Positions 8,465 through 18,572 are shown, counted from the stretch's first letter. The stretch is 64,000 bases of DNA from Gammaproteobacteria bacterium (GCA_019654215.1 BPDI01000003.1:49537-113536), one strand, 5' to 3'. The notes: generated by a model from the sequence alone, not told the origin. Translations and numbers: made by a program.

Positions 8465-10116
8465 TTATTCATCTCTACATTGAAAATTTTCGGCGATCCA
8501 ATTGTTTGGATCGTTAGCGCCACCAAAAGGGCCGACATATTGTGCCTGCTGCGGATACGCGCACACAAGTCGCTGATTGTCCACCTGTCCATTAGTTCGA
8601 TGTTCGGCGGTAACAAAATCAGGAGCGATTCCCGGGTTTTCAACCCAATTGACCATCGGTGCTAATTTGTCCCAACTATCGGGACCGGGACCCCACGACA
8701 ATGACCCATACCTGGCGCTAAAAACAAACGAGCTGAATCACTGGCTTGAGTTAAGCTGCCATCGAAAGTCGCATTCACCATTTCATTGAAATAATCCAGT
8801 GTATCTTCCGCAACAATTAAAGTATCAACCCAGCCATGGTAGATGATGAGTTTTCCTCCGCGACCTTTTAGAAACTGGGCTAGGTCGGGATCTTCGGCAT
8901 CTGTGATCGATTTCATCAAGTCGCCTTTGCCGGAATAAAACTCATTGATGTCGTAATCTTTCCAATGAAACTCTGGGAACACACCGTCGGTTCTTGCTTC
9001 ATAGTTGTAGTCCCGTACATCCGGAATAGTCACTCCTGGATCATATTCATAAAATAAATAATTCATATGATCGCCGGCAACACCGACTAATTTTGATGGA
9101 CCCATGTTGTTACCTTCATGGGGAATATAATAGCCCGTCCAACGTGGTTCGGAACCGAGAGCTTTCCGGGATAAACCTGACGACTCGCGTCATCTATTTG
9201 GGCCCCGGGATAGAAGTCGATAATTGTTTGCAGCTGATCGTGGGTGAAACATTGATCGCTACTGCCACTGGTGGGGCACATCAAATCTGAGAGATCACCG
9301 CGGGGATCGAAGTTACAACTAAGAGGATTATCAATAACTCCGTCGGTAATACCATCGATGGCATCGCATTTTTCCAGCACCTGTTCATGTAAAAATCCAC
9401 CAGACTGAGACTGTCATAACTACCATTGCCATCGGTATCTACAGCAAGATTGCCAGCGAGGTTATCTCGATACATACGTTGCAAGTTCCAAACACCTGAT
9501 GCATTTAATGCCTGATAGGCAAAGGCGGGTGCTCCAGCAACAATACCATCGAAATCATTTGGATAGCGCTGGCTTCCATTAGACCCTGCCGGCCACCCTG
9601 GGAACATCCCTCGAAGTAGGAATAATCTGGACCACGATCGTAATACTCATTCACTAATAATTTACCCGCCATCACAGTCAGGTGTACTGCACGATAGCCG
9701 AAGTCAATTTCTGCCTGGCGATTATTAAACGCGAAGGAAGCGCCAGGCTCGACACCATTGTCGTGTCCGGTATTGCTGTTGGTTACGGCATAGCCTTCGG
9801 CGACTCGGTGATTGGCATAATCAAGATCACCATCTTTACCACCATCGCCCCATTGCAGAAATCTTCCATTCCAATTCCTCGGCAAAGGCAATTGCGCATG
9901 AAAATGTATGGGAGGAGAAATGATTCCTCTAATGTAACAGTAGGGTTGATCTGATTGATCGTTGTCTCTTATCTGCGCGGAGGTAATGGTAAGATTGCCC
10001 AGCTGCCGCAAGTTTTCACAGGCTAATACTTCTGAAGAAGACAAGCTCTGGGATAATGATTGGTTGACAAATCCTAATAAAAGAAGAAGGGATAACGTTT
10101 TGCACATACAATTCAT
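8465..10116 (-). CDS. Tannase/feruloyl esterase family protein, split by frameshifts
   Basis: Predicted secreted alpha/beta hydrolase that releases phenolic acids from esters. The reading runs through at least four frames, with breaks near 9585, 9390, 9100 and 8690. Joined, they give about 550 residues, the usual length. A signal peptide opens the protein (ends near QSLSQ). The serine motif GCSQGGRQ lies near 9610, the Asp in YHGWVDTL near 8835 and the His in GMGHCRG near 8705. Together these form the CS-D-HC triad with its linking disulfide. Homologous sequence is continuous across every break, so errors are likelier than decay. It may feed phenolic acids to the aromatic operon 15 kb away (inference). 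Confidence 0.85.
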
Positions 10117-10173
10117 GGGGATACCTGAATTCTTATTCTTTTCAAAAATTGATAAGGCTTGAGAGTACAGGCA

Positions 10174-10851
10174 GTGTGCGGACGATTCAATCTAATCGAT
10201 AGCCCGGAAATGCAATGGCTTTGCGAAACACTAGGTATAAGAATTTTTTCTAATCAGCAAAGTCATGATATAGCACCGGGTGCAAAAATTGCCATCGTTC
10301 ACATAGTGAATGGCGAGCGCATTGTTTCAGAAGCTATGTGGTGGTTGCTTCTTTATCATGAAACCCTGAAACCCAACTATAAGTATGCAAGTTTTAATTC
10401 GCGCTCGGATAAGTTGTTCACGAAACGTTCTATTACATACACACCATTTCGCGAATCTCGCTGTATTATTCCAGCCAGTGCCTTTGTGGAAGGACTCGGG
10501 GATAAAGAGACTTACCACAAAGTTGAACTAGAAGGGTCAGCAATAACCTTCGGCGGTTTGTATAAAGAAAACATAAACAGAGAAACAGGAGAAGTTGTTT
10601 ACTCAGCCTCCATCATTACGCTGCCTCCCTTGGTGCCACAGTGGAACGACATTCATCCTAAATCCATGCCCCTTATGCTGGATTTTGAAGACGATGCTTT
10701 GGTTGAGAAGTGGCTCGATCCAGAATTTAAAGATGTCGAAGAGTTTGAGCAGCTCCTGGAACCAAGAGTTCAGAAACCAATGATAGTTACCAAGATCGAT
10801 AAACCCAGTAAATGGAATCCTATTGAAGACAGCTTCATGATTTTGAAATAG
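10174..10851 (+). CDS. SRAP-domain protein (YedK/HMCES type)
   Basis: Forms a covalent thiazolidine link to abasic sites in single-stranded DNA and shields them during replication. The start is fixed by chemistry: the GTG at 10174 gives MCGRF, placing the nucleophilic Cys at position 2, as the family requires once Met is removed. An in-frame TTG at 10159 would bury it. Read from 10174, the key residues fall at Cys2, Asn75, Glu106 and His161, almost the same numbers as in E. coli YedK. The protein has 225 residues. It is divergent from the tannase gene and 33 bases upstream of the formylglutathione hydrolase gene. Confidence 0.92.
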   Translation: MCGRFNLIDSPEMQWLCETLGIRIFSNQQSHDIAPGAKIAIVHIVNGERIVSEAMWWLLLYHETLKPNYKYASFNSRSDKLFTKRSITYTPFRESRCIIPASAFVEGLGDKETYHKVELEGSAITFGGLYKENINRETGEVVYSASIITLPPLVPQWNDIHPKSMPLMLDFEDDALVEKWLDPEFKDVEEFEQLLEPRVQKPMIVTKIDKPSKWNPIEDSFMILK

Positions 10852-10884
10852 TTGAACAAGAACAACCATACGGTAATGAATTAA

Positions 10885-11739
10885 ATGGAAGAAATAGCTC
10901 GCAATAAAAGTTTTGGTGGAACTCAGGTTCGCTGTAAGCACTTTTCAACAACTGTTATTTGTGAAATGACATTTTCTGTATTTTTGCCAGAACAATTGTC
11001 TACCGGAGCAGATGTGAAATTGCCAGTGATCTATTGGCTGTCTGGATTAACCTGCACTGACGAAAATTTTGTGCAAAAAGCCGGTGTACAAAAACTTGCG
11101 TCTGACCTAGGTATCATCATTGTTTCGCCGGACACTAGCCCGCGGGGAGAAGGCGTACCCGATGATAAAAATGGCGCCTATGATCTAGGTTTAGGCGCTG
11201 GCTTTTATCTGAATGCAACAGAAGAACCGTGGAAAAAACACTACCAGATGTATGACTATGTGGTTGAAGAGCTTCCAGCACTCGTGAAGCGGAAGTTTCC
11301 CATCGACGATAAACGTCAATCCATCATGGGTCATTCCATGGGAGGTCACGGGGCTATTACCATTGCGTTAAAGAACCCGGAAAATTATCGCAGTGTTTCT
11401 GCCTTTGCTCCTATCGTTTCTCCCATGAATTGTCCGTGGGGTCAGAAAGCTTTTAAAAATTATCTTGGAGAGGATGAAAGCACCTGGGCTCAGTATGACT
11501 CCGTCGAGTTAATGAAAAGATCGATGCGGCCAATTCCTATGTTGATTGATCAGGGGTCAGCCGATGAATTTTTAGAAGAACAATTGAAGCCATTATTATT
11601 GGTTGAAGCGGCCAGCGGAAAGGGTTACCCGTTAAGTTTTAATCAAAGAGAAGGGTACGATCACAGCTACTTCTTCATATCCAGCTTTATCGAAAAGCAC
11701 TTGCATTTTCATGCAGGAATTTTAACGACGGTTGTTTAA
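10885..11739 (+). CDS. fghA: S-formylglutathione hydrolase
   Basis: Hydrolyses S-formylglutathione to formate and glutathione, the last step of glutathione-linked formaldehyde removal in the cytoplasm. The 284-residue length is standard. It has the oxyanion-side segment WLSGLTCTDENF, the nucleophile elbow GHSMGGHGA (Ser151), the Asp in DQGSADEFL and the His in GYDHSYFF. It follows the SRAP gene on the same strand and converges with the HAD-UbiA gene after eight bases. The partner formaldehyde dehydrogenase (AdhC/FrmA) is not in the window. The PQQ dehydrogenases nearby could produce aldehydes, but no link is shown. Confidence 0.92.
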   Translation: MEEIARNKSFGGTQVRCKHFSTTVICEMTFSVFLPEQLSTGADVKLPVIYWLSGLTCTDENFVQKAGVQKLASDLGIIIVSPDTSPRGEGVPDDKNGAYDLGLGAGFYLNATEEPWKKHYQMYDYVVEELPALVKRKFPIDDKRQSIMGHSMGGHGAITIALKNPENYRSVSAFAPIVSPMNCPWGQKAFKNYLGEDESTWAQYDSVELMKRSMRPIPMLIDQGSADEFLEEQLKPLLLVEAASGKGYPLSFNQREGYDHSYFFISSFIEKHLHFHAGILTTVV

Positions 11740-11746
11740 GTATTTT

Positions 11747-13171
11747 CTACGCCGCAAGCCAAATTAGCGCACCGCAAACCACTGCAATCACCTGCCCGAT
11801 TCTATCTGTTAGAGCGAATAACACAGGATCTTCTTCCAGTTTTTGCGTATGGGCGAATTGCCAGATACGAAATAGCAGATACATAAGAAGCGGGCAGATA
11901 AGCCAAAGTATCAATGGTGAACTATAAAGCTGGGTAGTTTCAGGCGCCGTAATATAAAGTATAAATACAATAATTGCTGTGGCACTGGACGCCTTGCCAA
12001 TTCTAGACAACAGCGATATGTGAGTATACAGGTAGGCCCTGCCTTCTGCTCGCTGTTTTCCTTCCCCGATTAAGTTTAATAATTCTGTAACACGTTTTAC
12101 TAACGCAAGTCCTAGGAACAAGAAGAATGAAAATGTAATTAACCACACTGTTGTTTGAACAGAGATTGCCGCCGATCCCGCAATAATTCGCATCGTATAC
12201 AAAACTCCCAGAGTAATTACATCCACTAAGAACAGGCGTTTTAAACGGAAACTATATAAGGAAGTAAGAAGCCAATAGATCATTAAAACTAATAAAAAAG
12301 ATTGTGGCAGTAATAACGCAAACAAAACTCCAATCAGGAATAATAATGGTCCAGCAAAAAATCCCGTTGCTAAAGAAAGTTCTCCCGCCGCAAAAGCCCG
12401 CTTAGATTTGGTTATATGCTGTCGGTCAGACTTTAAATCCAGCATATCGTTTAACAGATACACACTGGATGCACACAGACAGAAACTGACATAAGCAATT
12501 ATCGAAAGAAAGAGTAAATCCAGTTGACTAATCTGATGTGATAAAATCAGTGGAACAAATACAAGTAGATTCTTTAGCCACTGATGGGGTCGCATTGTCT
12601 CTAAGAGTTTGTTGAACTGCGAAGGAGCGCTATCAAAGCTTTTTGTGTTGGTGGTTTTTATTTTTCTTTCTAGAGACTGACTGCAGTTAACGAGCAACAC
12701 TTCCGCCGACTGTTTCCAAATTGGTAAGTCTTCAGAGGAGTTTCCTGCATAAGAAAATGACTCACCATTATTTAGTTCCTGAATTCTGGCTAGCTTGTTG
12801 TTTGCTTTTAAGTTTGTGGACTCGTTACTACCAAAGCATTCATTAAATAAGTCAAAGTGTGAGCTGACTTGTTCTACCGCAGTCTGGTTTGATGCAGAGA
12901 TGAGAACTAGTTTTCTGCCGCGCTCTTTTTCTTTTTGTAAAAATTCATGAAACTCTGCATTTACTGGTACTTGTTCGATTGGAACTTGCACCCGTTTAGC
13001 TAATTGCAGTTTTAAGTAAGGCCTTCCTTTTAACAACCAAATAGGTATGGCAAACAGAAAGAAGAGATTCTTCTTTAATAGAATAAGAATGGATTCGAAC
13101 ATCAAATCCGACTTAATCAGAGTCCCGTCGAGATCGACGTACAAAGGAAGATTGGAGGTTGAACTTTCCAA
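11747..13171 (-). CDS. HAD phosphatase fused to UbiA-type prenyltransferase (DPPR synthase-like)
   Basis: Two domains in 474 residues. Residues 10-165 form a HAD phosphatase with DLDGT (13-17), SASNQ and GNSSEDLP. Residues 190-474 are a polytopic UbiA enzyme with the prenyl-diphosphate motif NDMLDLKSDR at 241-250 and the opening MRPHQWLKN. In mycobacteria the UbiA homologue moves 5-phosphoribosyl from PRPP to decaprenyl phosphate. The fused phosphatase would then remove the 5'-phosphate. That assignment is inference from neighbours: a DprE2-like SDR, a DprE1-like oxidase and a GtrA protein follow the reverse order on the same strand. It is the last gene of that operon, four bases after the SDR. 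Confidence 0.85.
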   Translation of the reverse strand: MESSTSNLPLYVDLDGTLIKSDLMFESILILLKKNLFFLFAIPIWLLKGRPYLKLQLAKRVQVPIEQVPVNAEFHEFLQKEKERGRKLVLISASNQTAVEQVSSHFDLFNECFGSNESTNLKANNKLARIQELNNGESFSYAGNSSEDLPIWKQSAEVLLVNCSQSLERKIKTTNTKSFDSAPSQFNKLLETMRPHQWLKNLLVFVPLILSHQISQLDLLFLSIIAYVSFCLCASSVYLLNDMLDLKSDRQHITKSKRAFAAGELSLATGFFAGPLLFLIGVLFALLLPQSFLLVLMIYWLLTSLYSFRLKRLFLVDVITLGVLYTMRIIAGSAAISVQTTVWLITFSFFLFLGLALVKRVTELLNLIGEGKQRAEGRAYLYTHISLLSRIGKASSATAIIVFILYITAPETTQLYSSPLILWLICPLLMYLLFRIWQFAHTQKLEEDPVLFALTDRIGQVIAVVCGALIWLAA

Positions 13172-13175
13172 CTGC

Positions 13176-13909
13176 TTAAAACTTCAGTCGCTTAAAGAGG
13201 ACTTCAGGAATGGAGCGAACTATTGCCATGATGATGCGCCAGTAGCCAGGCGCGTATACGGTGTGCTTCTTCTTATCAATACTGCGTACTATTTTTGTTG
13301 CAACTGACTCCGGTGAGGACCAAAGCATGCCTTTTTCAAACCCGGCGGTCATGGGTGAATCAACCAGACCAGGTCTTATATCGACGATGTGTACGCCGTG
13401 TGGCAACAGCTTTCCCCTTAAGCCCTGCAAGTATGTGGATACCATAGATTTGGCAGCCCCGTAAATGAAATTAGGTGCCGGCCGCGATCACCTGCAACTG
13501 AGGTTATAACAGCCAGCGTCCCCGAATTTTGTTCTTTAAGTAGCTTTGAAATTTCAGTACACAAAGAAATTACACTTAACCCATTAATTTTTATCTCTTG
13601 CGCTGCTTGTTCAAAATCAGATTCACAAATTTCCTGGTCTGGGAGCGAACCATGACAAATCAGTGCAAGGTCAATGTTTTCTAGTGCTGATTTAGCGTTG
13701 CTAACAGCATTTATATGACTTTCAGTATCAGTAATATCCATTACATGGAAATCTACCGATTGAGCTCCCCTTACTGTTAAATCGTCAGATAGTTCCATAA
13801 GGCGGGCTTCATTTCTTGCGATTAAAAACAATCGCGCATTGCGCTCTGAATAAAGCCGACTAATGGCTTTGGCGATTGCAGATGTAGCTCCAACGAGAAG
13901 AATATTCAT
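13176..13909 (-). CDS. Short-chain dehydrogenase, DprE2-like, one frameshift
   Basis: NAD(P)-dependent reductase of the Rossmann fold. The N-terminal frame carries the cofactor loop GATSAIAKA and the segment CHGSLP. A single shift near 13480 moves to a second frame that starts APNFIYGAAKSM, giving the catalytic Tyr-x-x-x-Lys (YGAAK). It then continues to a basic C-terminal helix. Joined length is about 245 residues, matching DprE2, which reduces the 2'-keto intermediate made by DprE1. Position between the DprE1-like and UbiA-like genes supports this role. The shift lies in a GC-rich CGGCCGGC stretch and is probably a sequence error, because both halves are well conserved. Confidence 0.8.
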
Positions 13910-13918
13910 GTTTACTTT

Positions 13919-15229
13919 TTACGTGAGACCCAATCTAGTCGATTGCAAAGATGCAAATCGACATTCTGGGTCCAGTTCCTTTTTTACTTCTAGAAATTTC
14001 TCCCAAGATTGATAACTAGCCTTAAATACGTCTTCACTCATCCTTGAATCCTTAGCCAGATAAAGACGGCCGTTATTAGCTAGTACAATTTCATCTAACT
14101 GTTTTAGTAAGGGAAAAACTTTTTTTTCATTTTTGAAATCCACACTCAGAGTGTAGCCAGCGATTGGAAAGGACAGCAAATTCTCATTTTTATTGCCAAA
14201 TTTTTTCAGGACAGAGATAAATGATCCTTTGCCTGACTCTGAAACGCAGTCAATGATTTCCCTCAGCCCAGTTCTGGCAGATTCTAATGGTAAAACCAAC
14301 TGATATTGTATAAAGCCTTTGCCGCCATAAAGCCGATTCCAGTTTCGAATATTGTCTAAGGGGAAAAAGTAGGCATCGTAGTTCACCGAGCGTCCTTCTG
14401 TTGTCTGCTTACGTAGTTTGTATAGAGAATTGTTGAACAATCGAGTTGTGAATTTATTGATTAAAAAAGAAGGAGTGCTAAATGGAATCGAAGGGCCTTT
14501 CCTTAATTTGTATTCCCTCGTTCCAATTTCACTATGTTCCGCTAAGTGTAAAACTGACCTACCAAGCTCTTCTCCTTTTGCCAGACAATCAACCCAAGCT
14601 ACAGAATGTTTACTGCCTTCATTCTCTTCGATTAGGTCCATGCATTCTTCGAGATTAGCAGCTGGAATCGATTTTCTTTTTATAGTCACGCTTGGAACTT
14701 TTTCTAGTTTTAAAGTGACTTCGAGAATCACACCCGTCAATCCCATGCCGCCGCAGGTCGCCTGAAAGGCATCTTTATTTTCTATTGAACTGCACTCTAT
14801 TGTTTCACCTGAAGCAAGCAATAATGAGAATCTTTCTACATGATCACAGAAACTGCCATCTCGATGATGGTTTTTCCCATGAATGTCAGCTGCAACAGCT
14901 CCGCCGACGCTGACGTATTTTGTTCCTGGCAATACCGGCAGAAATAAGCCATAAGGGATTATCACTTTTAGCACGGTGTCCATAGAGACGCCGGCCCCAC
15001 AGCGAATGGTGTTATTTGTCGAATTAATTTCAAGAAAGCTATCGAGAAAACGACTGCTCAATACAGTGTCCGCTAGCGCACTGTCTCCATAACTTCTGCC
15101 ACCTCCGCGAGCAATCAATGGTCCTGCAATTTCTTTTTTAGAAACAATCTCAAGGAATGACTCAGGAGAACTTGGTTCTAACAAGTCAGCATCCTTTCGA
15201 GGAAATCGACCCCAACCATGTAGCTGCAT
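13919..15229 (-). CDS. FAD-linked oxidase, DprE1-like (2'-epimerase subunit)
   Basis: Predicted to oxidise the 2'-hydroxyl of a polyprenyl-phospho-ribofuranose, the first half of its epimerisation to arabinofuranose. The 436-residue protein opens with GWGRFPR and the FAD-binding ARGGGRSYGDSA (40-51). It continues with PGTKYVSVGGAVAADIHG, GKNHH (118-122) and a C-terminal domain with GFIQYQLVLP and GRLYLAKDSR. These match mycobacterial DprE1 block by block. The catalytic-site Lys (Lys393) is kept. The position equal to Cys387 of the M. tuberculosis enzyme is Ser362 here, 31 residues before the Lys in both. It starts one base after the gtrA stop. The donor lipid and product are inferred. Confidence 0.87.
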   Translation of the reverse strand: MQLHGWGRFPRKDADLLEPSSPESFLEIVSKKEIAGPLIARGGGRSYGDSALADTVLSSRFLDSFLEINSTNNTIRCGAGVSMDTVLKVIIPYGLFLPVLPGTKYVSVGGAVAADIHGKNHHRDGSFCDHVERFSLLLASGETIECSSIENKDAFQATCGGMGLTGVILEVTLKLEKVPSVTIKRKSIPAANLEECMDLIEENEGSKHSVAWVDCLAKGEELGRSVLHLAEHSEIGTREYKLRKGPSIPFSTPSFLINKFTTRLFNNSLYKLRKQTTEGRSVNYDAYFFPLDNIRNWNRLYGGKGFIQYQLVLPLESARTGLREIIDCVSESGKGSFISVLKKFGNKNENLLSFPIAGYTLSVDFKNEKKVFPLLKQLDEIVLANNGRLYLAKDSRMSEDVFKASYQSWEKFLEVKKELDPECRFASLQSTRLGLT

Positions 15230-15640
15230 TCAGATATCCTGTTTGGAAAACACGTATCGCTTGTCGAGTTGATACTTTACTACATAACCAATAGTTAAGC
15301 CGATAACAGCCCCAACATATCTTGCTGTCTTGGTTCCATAAATTAGCTCGAATCCGATTTCCGTCATCCAGAACAGAAGTGTCGTTCCTATCCCAGTTAA
15401 GCTATATGCGAAAAATGTTTGTGCATCATCAATAGATGATTGCGGCTGATATGAAAAAATAAATTGTTTATCCAAATAATACTTACACAGTAATCCAATA
15501 ATAGTGCCCACAAAGATTCCGATATAAACATCGAAAAATCCTGTGTATACCCATAATGAGAATTCCTGGCCAAAAAGATTTGTAAGAGTCGCAATCATGG
15601 CAAAGCCCGAGTAGCGAGTGGCAATATTCATTGCTGTCAT
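15230..15640 (-). CDS. GtrA-family membrane protein
   Basis: GtrA-like proteins are small four-helix membrane proteins linked to moving or presenting polyprenyl-phospho-sugars. This one has 136 residues and four hydrophobic segments. The duplicated motifs KYYLDKQFIF (after helix 2) and KYQLDKRYVF (after helix 4) are characteristic. In M. tuberculosis a GtrA protein, Rv3789, is encoded beside dprE1 and dprE2, and the same neighbourhood is seen here. It is the first gene of the minus-strand operon, divergent from the phosphatase-like gene at 15759. A second Met at residue 4 could also be the start. Confidence 0.86.
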   Translation of the reverse strand: MTAMNIATRYSGFAMIATLTNLFGQEFSLWVYTGFFDVYIGIFVGTIIGLLCKYYLDKQFIFSYQPQSSIDDAQTFFAYSLTGIGTTLLFWMTEIGFELIYGTKTARYVGAVIGLTIGYVVKYQLDKRYVFSKQDI

Positions 15641-15758
15641 GATTTCGTAATTAGTAGCTTTCCCGATGAAATGAGATAGGTTCTAATTTTCCTCCCAGCT
15701 ATAATGCGTTGTTCATTAATTTTATTGAAGCAACAAAAATGCCAGAGACTAGAAAAAC

Positions 15759-16575
15759 ATGGACTTAGAGGAAGTTCAAGAATTTGCGGTTAAAGTAGCC
15801 CGCGACGCAGGGGACCTCATTTGTCAATATAGAGACAAGGCGGATCTCTTACATTTTTTTAAGCAAGGAACGGAATTGGTAACCGATGCAGATCTTGCTG
15901 CAGATCAATTTATTAGCGGAAAAATTAGTGAGCGCTTTCCAGAGCATTTAATCGTATCTGAAGAATCGGCTCCCGATACTTCAGCTATTCAGGATATTAA
16001 AGGTCCGTTCTGGATAAGTTGATCCTATTGATGGAACAGTAAACTTTGCCCATGGCCACAATCAGTCCGCCGTTTCGATAGCATTTATAAATGATCAGCA
16101 AGTTCAAACTAGGTGTGGTGTTTAATCCTTTTACGGACGAAATGTTCACTGAAACAAAAAGGGAAAGGCGCTTTTTTAAACGGCAACCCCTATTCGAGTA
16201 GCTGAGGAATCTGGGTATTAGACGCGCGATCATTGCTACAGGATTTCCTTACGAAAAATCCAACCTCGAACCAATGATAAAAAGAGTGAGAGCGGTGTTA
16301 ACTAATTGTCCCTGATATTCAAACGACTTGGTTCAGCGGCATTAGATATTTGTTGGGTGGCATCAGGCAGATTAGATGGGTATTACGAAAGTCTGAGTCT
16401 GTGGGATTTTGCTGCTGCCCGATTGATTGCTCTGGAGGCAGGTGCCAAATGTGGAAATTTCAGTGAAGTGCCAGAAGGAATAGACCCGCAATTCTATGAC
16501 CAGGATTTACTGATCACCAATGAAGTTTTATTTCCCCAACTCCTGACGATTCTGCAGTCCTCGCTAAAGCAATAA
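15759..16575 (+). CDS. Inositol monophosphatase family protein, frameshifted
   Basis: Mg-dependent, lithium-sensitive sugar-phosphatase fold (SuhB/CysQ relatives). The N-terminal frame (15759-16022) has the helix ending TDADLAADQF and the metal ligand region SEES. The DPIDGT metal motif with NFAHG follows at about 16021 in another frame. The C-terminal half, from 16306, carries GSAALDICWVASGRLDGYYE and the SLWDFAAA segment with the last metal-binding Asp. At least three shifts are needed to join them (near 16015, 16090-16200 and 16310). Joined length is about 270 residues, normal for the family. It is divergent from gtrA and could supply a phosphatase for the same sugar pathway, but that is only positional. 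Confidence 0.82.
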
Positions 16576-16802
16576 ATCCCTTGAAAATCTGTGGGTTAAG
16601 TGAAGCTTAGAAATCGGCGAAACGACCCTTATTCGATTGACGTATTTTCCTATACCCCGTAAGGTAGCAATGCTTACCTAGGACGTTTTTATACACCCAG
16701 AAACAACCCTGGAAAGTACTATTTTGAATGGCTGAATGCCTTAAGTTACGGGGCTCTTTAGCCCTGTTTTCAAAAGAATTTATTAACTTTGAGGAGAAGA
16801 CA

Positions 16803-18511
16803 GTGAAAAAAGTGAACTTTTCTATTATTTCTCTCCTGGCTTTGATTCTGGCACCTGTAATTGCAGTTGCGCAGGAACGAGTTGGGGATTTTTCACTTTT
16901 AGATCAAGATGGTTATCACCACGGGATGAGTTGGTACGATGACCACAAAGCCATAGCGCTGCTGGTTCAAGCAAACGATAGCGATACGACGACTGCCGCA
17001 GTTCCAGAATTTGATGTTTTAAAAAGCAAGTTTGATGAAGCTGGAATTGAGTTTCTGATGATCAACCCGATGGGTCGATACAATCGTGAAGCAGTGCAGG
17101 AAAAAGTTGAAGAGTATGGTGTGGACATTCCAGTGCTTATGGACGATGCCAGATTAATTTCAGAGGCTCTTGGAATTGAGCGTACTGGTGAAGTGCTTAT
17201 TTTTGATCCAAGAAGATTCACTGTCCAATTCAGAGGATCAGTCGAAGCTGCTGGAACAGCAATTGAACAAATCTTAGCGGACGAAGATGTTTCGCCAAGC
17301 CTAGTTGCAACTACTGGTTCAGAAGTAGCCTACGAATCTGAAGGGAAACACCTTCTTATGTGGCAGACATTGCTCCAGTTTTAGCTGAGCAATGCGCGAC
17401 ATGTCACCGAGAAGGCGGTGTTGCTCCTTTTGCAATGGATAGCCATACCATGGTGCAGGGCTGGTCGCCGATGATTCGTGAAGTATTAATGACTCGTCGA
17501 ATGCCACCAGGTCAAATCGATGGTCATATTGGTGAATTCATCAATGATCGTCTGGTTGATAACGCAGACATTCGCAAGATCATTGCTTGGGTCGACGCCG
17601 GTGCACCGAAAGATGGGGATCACGATCCATTGGCCGAGATAGTTTGGCCAGAGTCCAAGTGGGCTTTCGGTGAGCCAGATATGATTTTGGACATTCCTGC
17701 AACTACTGTTCCTGCTACTGGAAACGGCGTCTTCGTCAATGTCGAAGTTCAATTCGATATGCCTGAAGATCGATGGGTGCGCGGTAGCCAGATCATTGCA
17801 GGTGACAGATCTGTGCTGCACCACACCGTAAATCGATTAGATTTCCCTGGCGAAGATAACCGTCGCCGCAACCGCGGTGGAAGCGGCAATAGTGATAAAG
17901 CAAACATTACTGCTTATATTCCTGGAGCTACTCCAGACCTGGATCCGCCAAACACTGGAGGTCTAGTTAAAGCAGGTTCAACACTTCGCTTGAATATGCA
18001 CTACACACCAAATGGCCGCGAAACTGTAGACCGCAGCCAGCTAGGTGTTTGGTTCTATCCATTGGGTGAAGTCCCTGAAGAAAGAATGTCTGGTGAGTGT
18101 GCATGTGTATTCCCGAATACCTGGACTACGATTCCAGCCCACGATCCAGCGTTTGAGCAGACTGCTAGCATCATCATTGAAAATGATGCGCACATTCACA
18201 GCCTCCTGCCTCACATGCACTTCCGTGGTAAGCGCATGCGTTTTTACGCTGACTATCCTGATGGTACTTCTGAAGAGTTAATCAATATAGCCAAGTACAA
18301 CTACAACTGGCAGCTTAGCTATACCTATGAGGAGCCTAAGTTTGTACCGGGTGGTACCAAGATTACTGCAGTAGCAGCTTGGGACAACTCAGCACAGAAC
18401 CCAGCGAATCCAGACCCTGATCGCAATGTTGATTGGGGTAATGAGAGCTGGGATGAGATGTTTTTTGGAGCGGTTAATTGGAAAGACATCGATCAAGGCG
18501 GTGAAGATTAG
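16803..18511 (+). CDS. Exported redoxin / cytochrome c / copper type II monooxygenase-like fusion, one frameshift
   Basis: Three modules in about 569 residues. A signal peptide (ends at VAVAQ) is followed by a thioredoxin-fold redoxin domain, residues 25-165. Then comes a cytochrome c-like segment with CATCH (about 197-201) and APFAM. The C-terminal part resembles copper type II ascorbate-dependent monooxygenases, with LHHTVN (about 338), MHYTPNG and HIHSLLPHMHFRGK as likely copper ligands. A one-base insertion at CCTTCTT (17351-17357) splits it; removing a T joins the halves as HTSYVADIAP. The GTG at 16803 has GAGGAGAAG upstream and fits the signal peptide. The redoxin domain has no peroxidatic Cys, so it is probably structural. 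The substrate is unknown. Confidence 0.8.
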
Positions 18512-18534
18512 TAGTTATTTAGCCTTTCTTTAAT

Positions 18535-18572
18535 AAAAAAGCCCGACTGTTGAGAAACAATCGGGCTTTTTT
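18535..18572 (+). terminator. Rho-independent terminator after the copper monooxygenase fusion
   Basis: GCCCGA (18541-18546) pairs with TCGGGC (18561-18566). The inner TGTT/AACA pair closes a GAGA tetraloop, and a run of six T follows. A-rich sequence on the left makes it potentially bidirectional. Confidence 0.88.

Noticed and set aside
2494..11739. GFA-like gene, PQQ enzymes and FghA as one formaldehyde pathway
   Set aside because: The GFA-like gene lacks key cysteines, no glutathione-dependent dehydrogenase is present, and the genes are on different strands and transcription units.
16745..16772. GGGGCT-CTTT-AGCCC hairpin before the redoxin fusion as a terminator or attenuator
   Set aside because: The stem is only five or six pairs with a broken T-tract; too weak to call.
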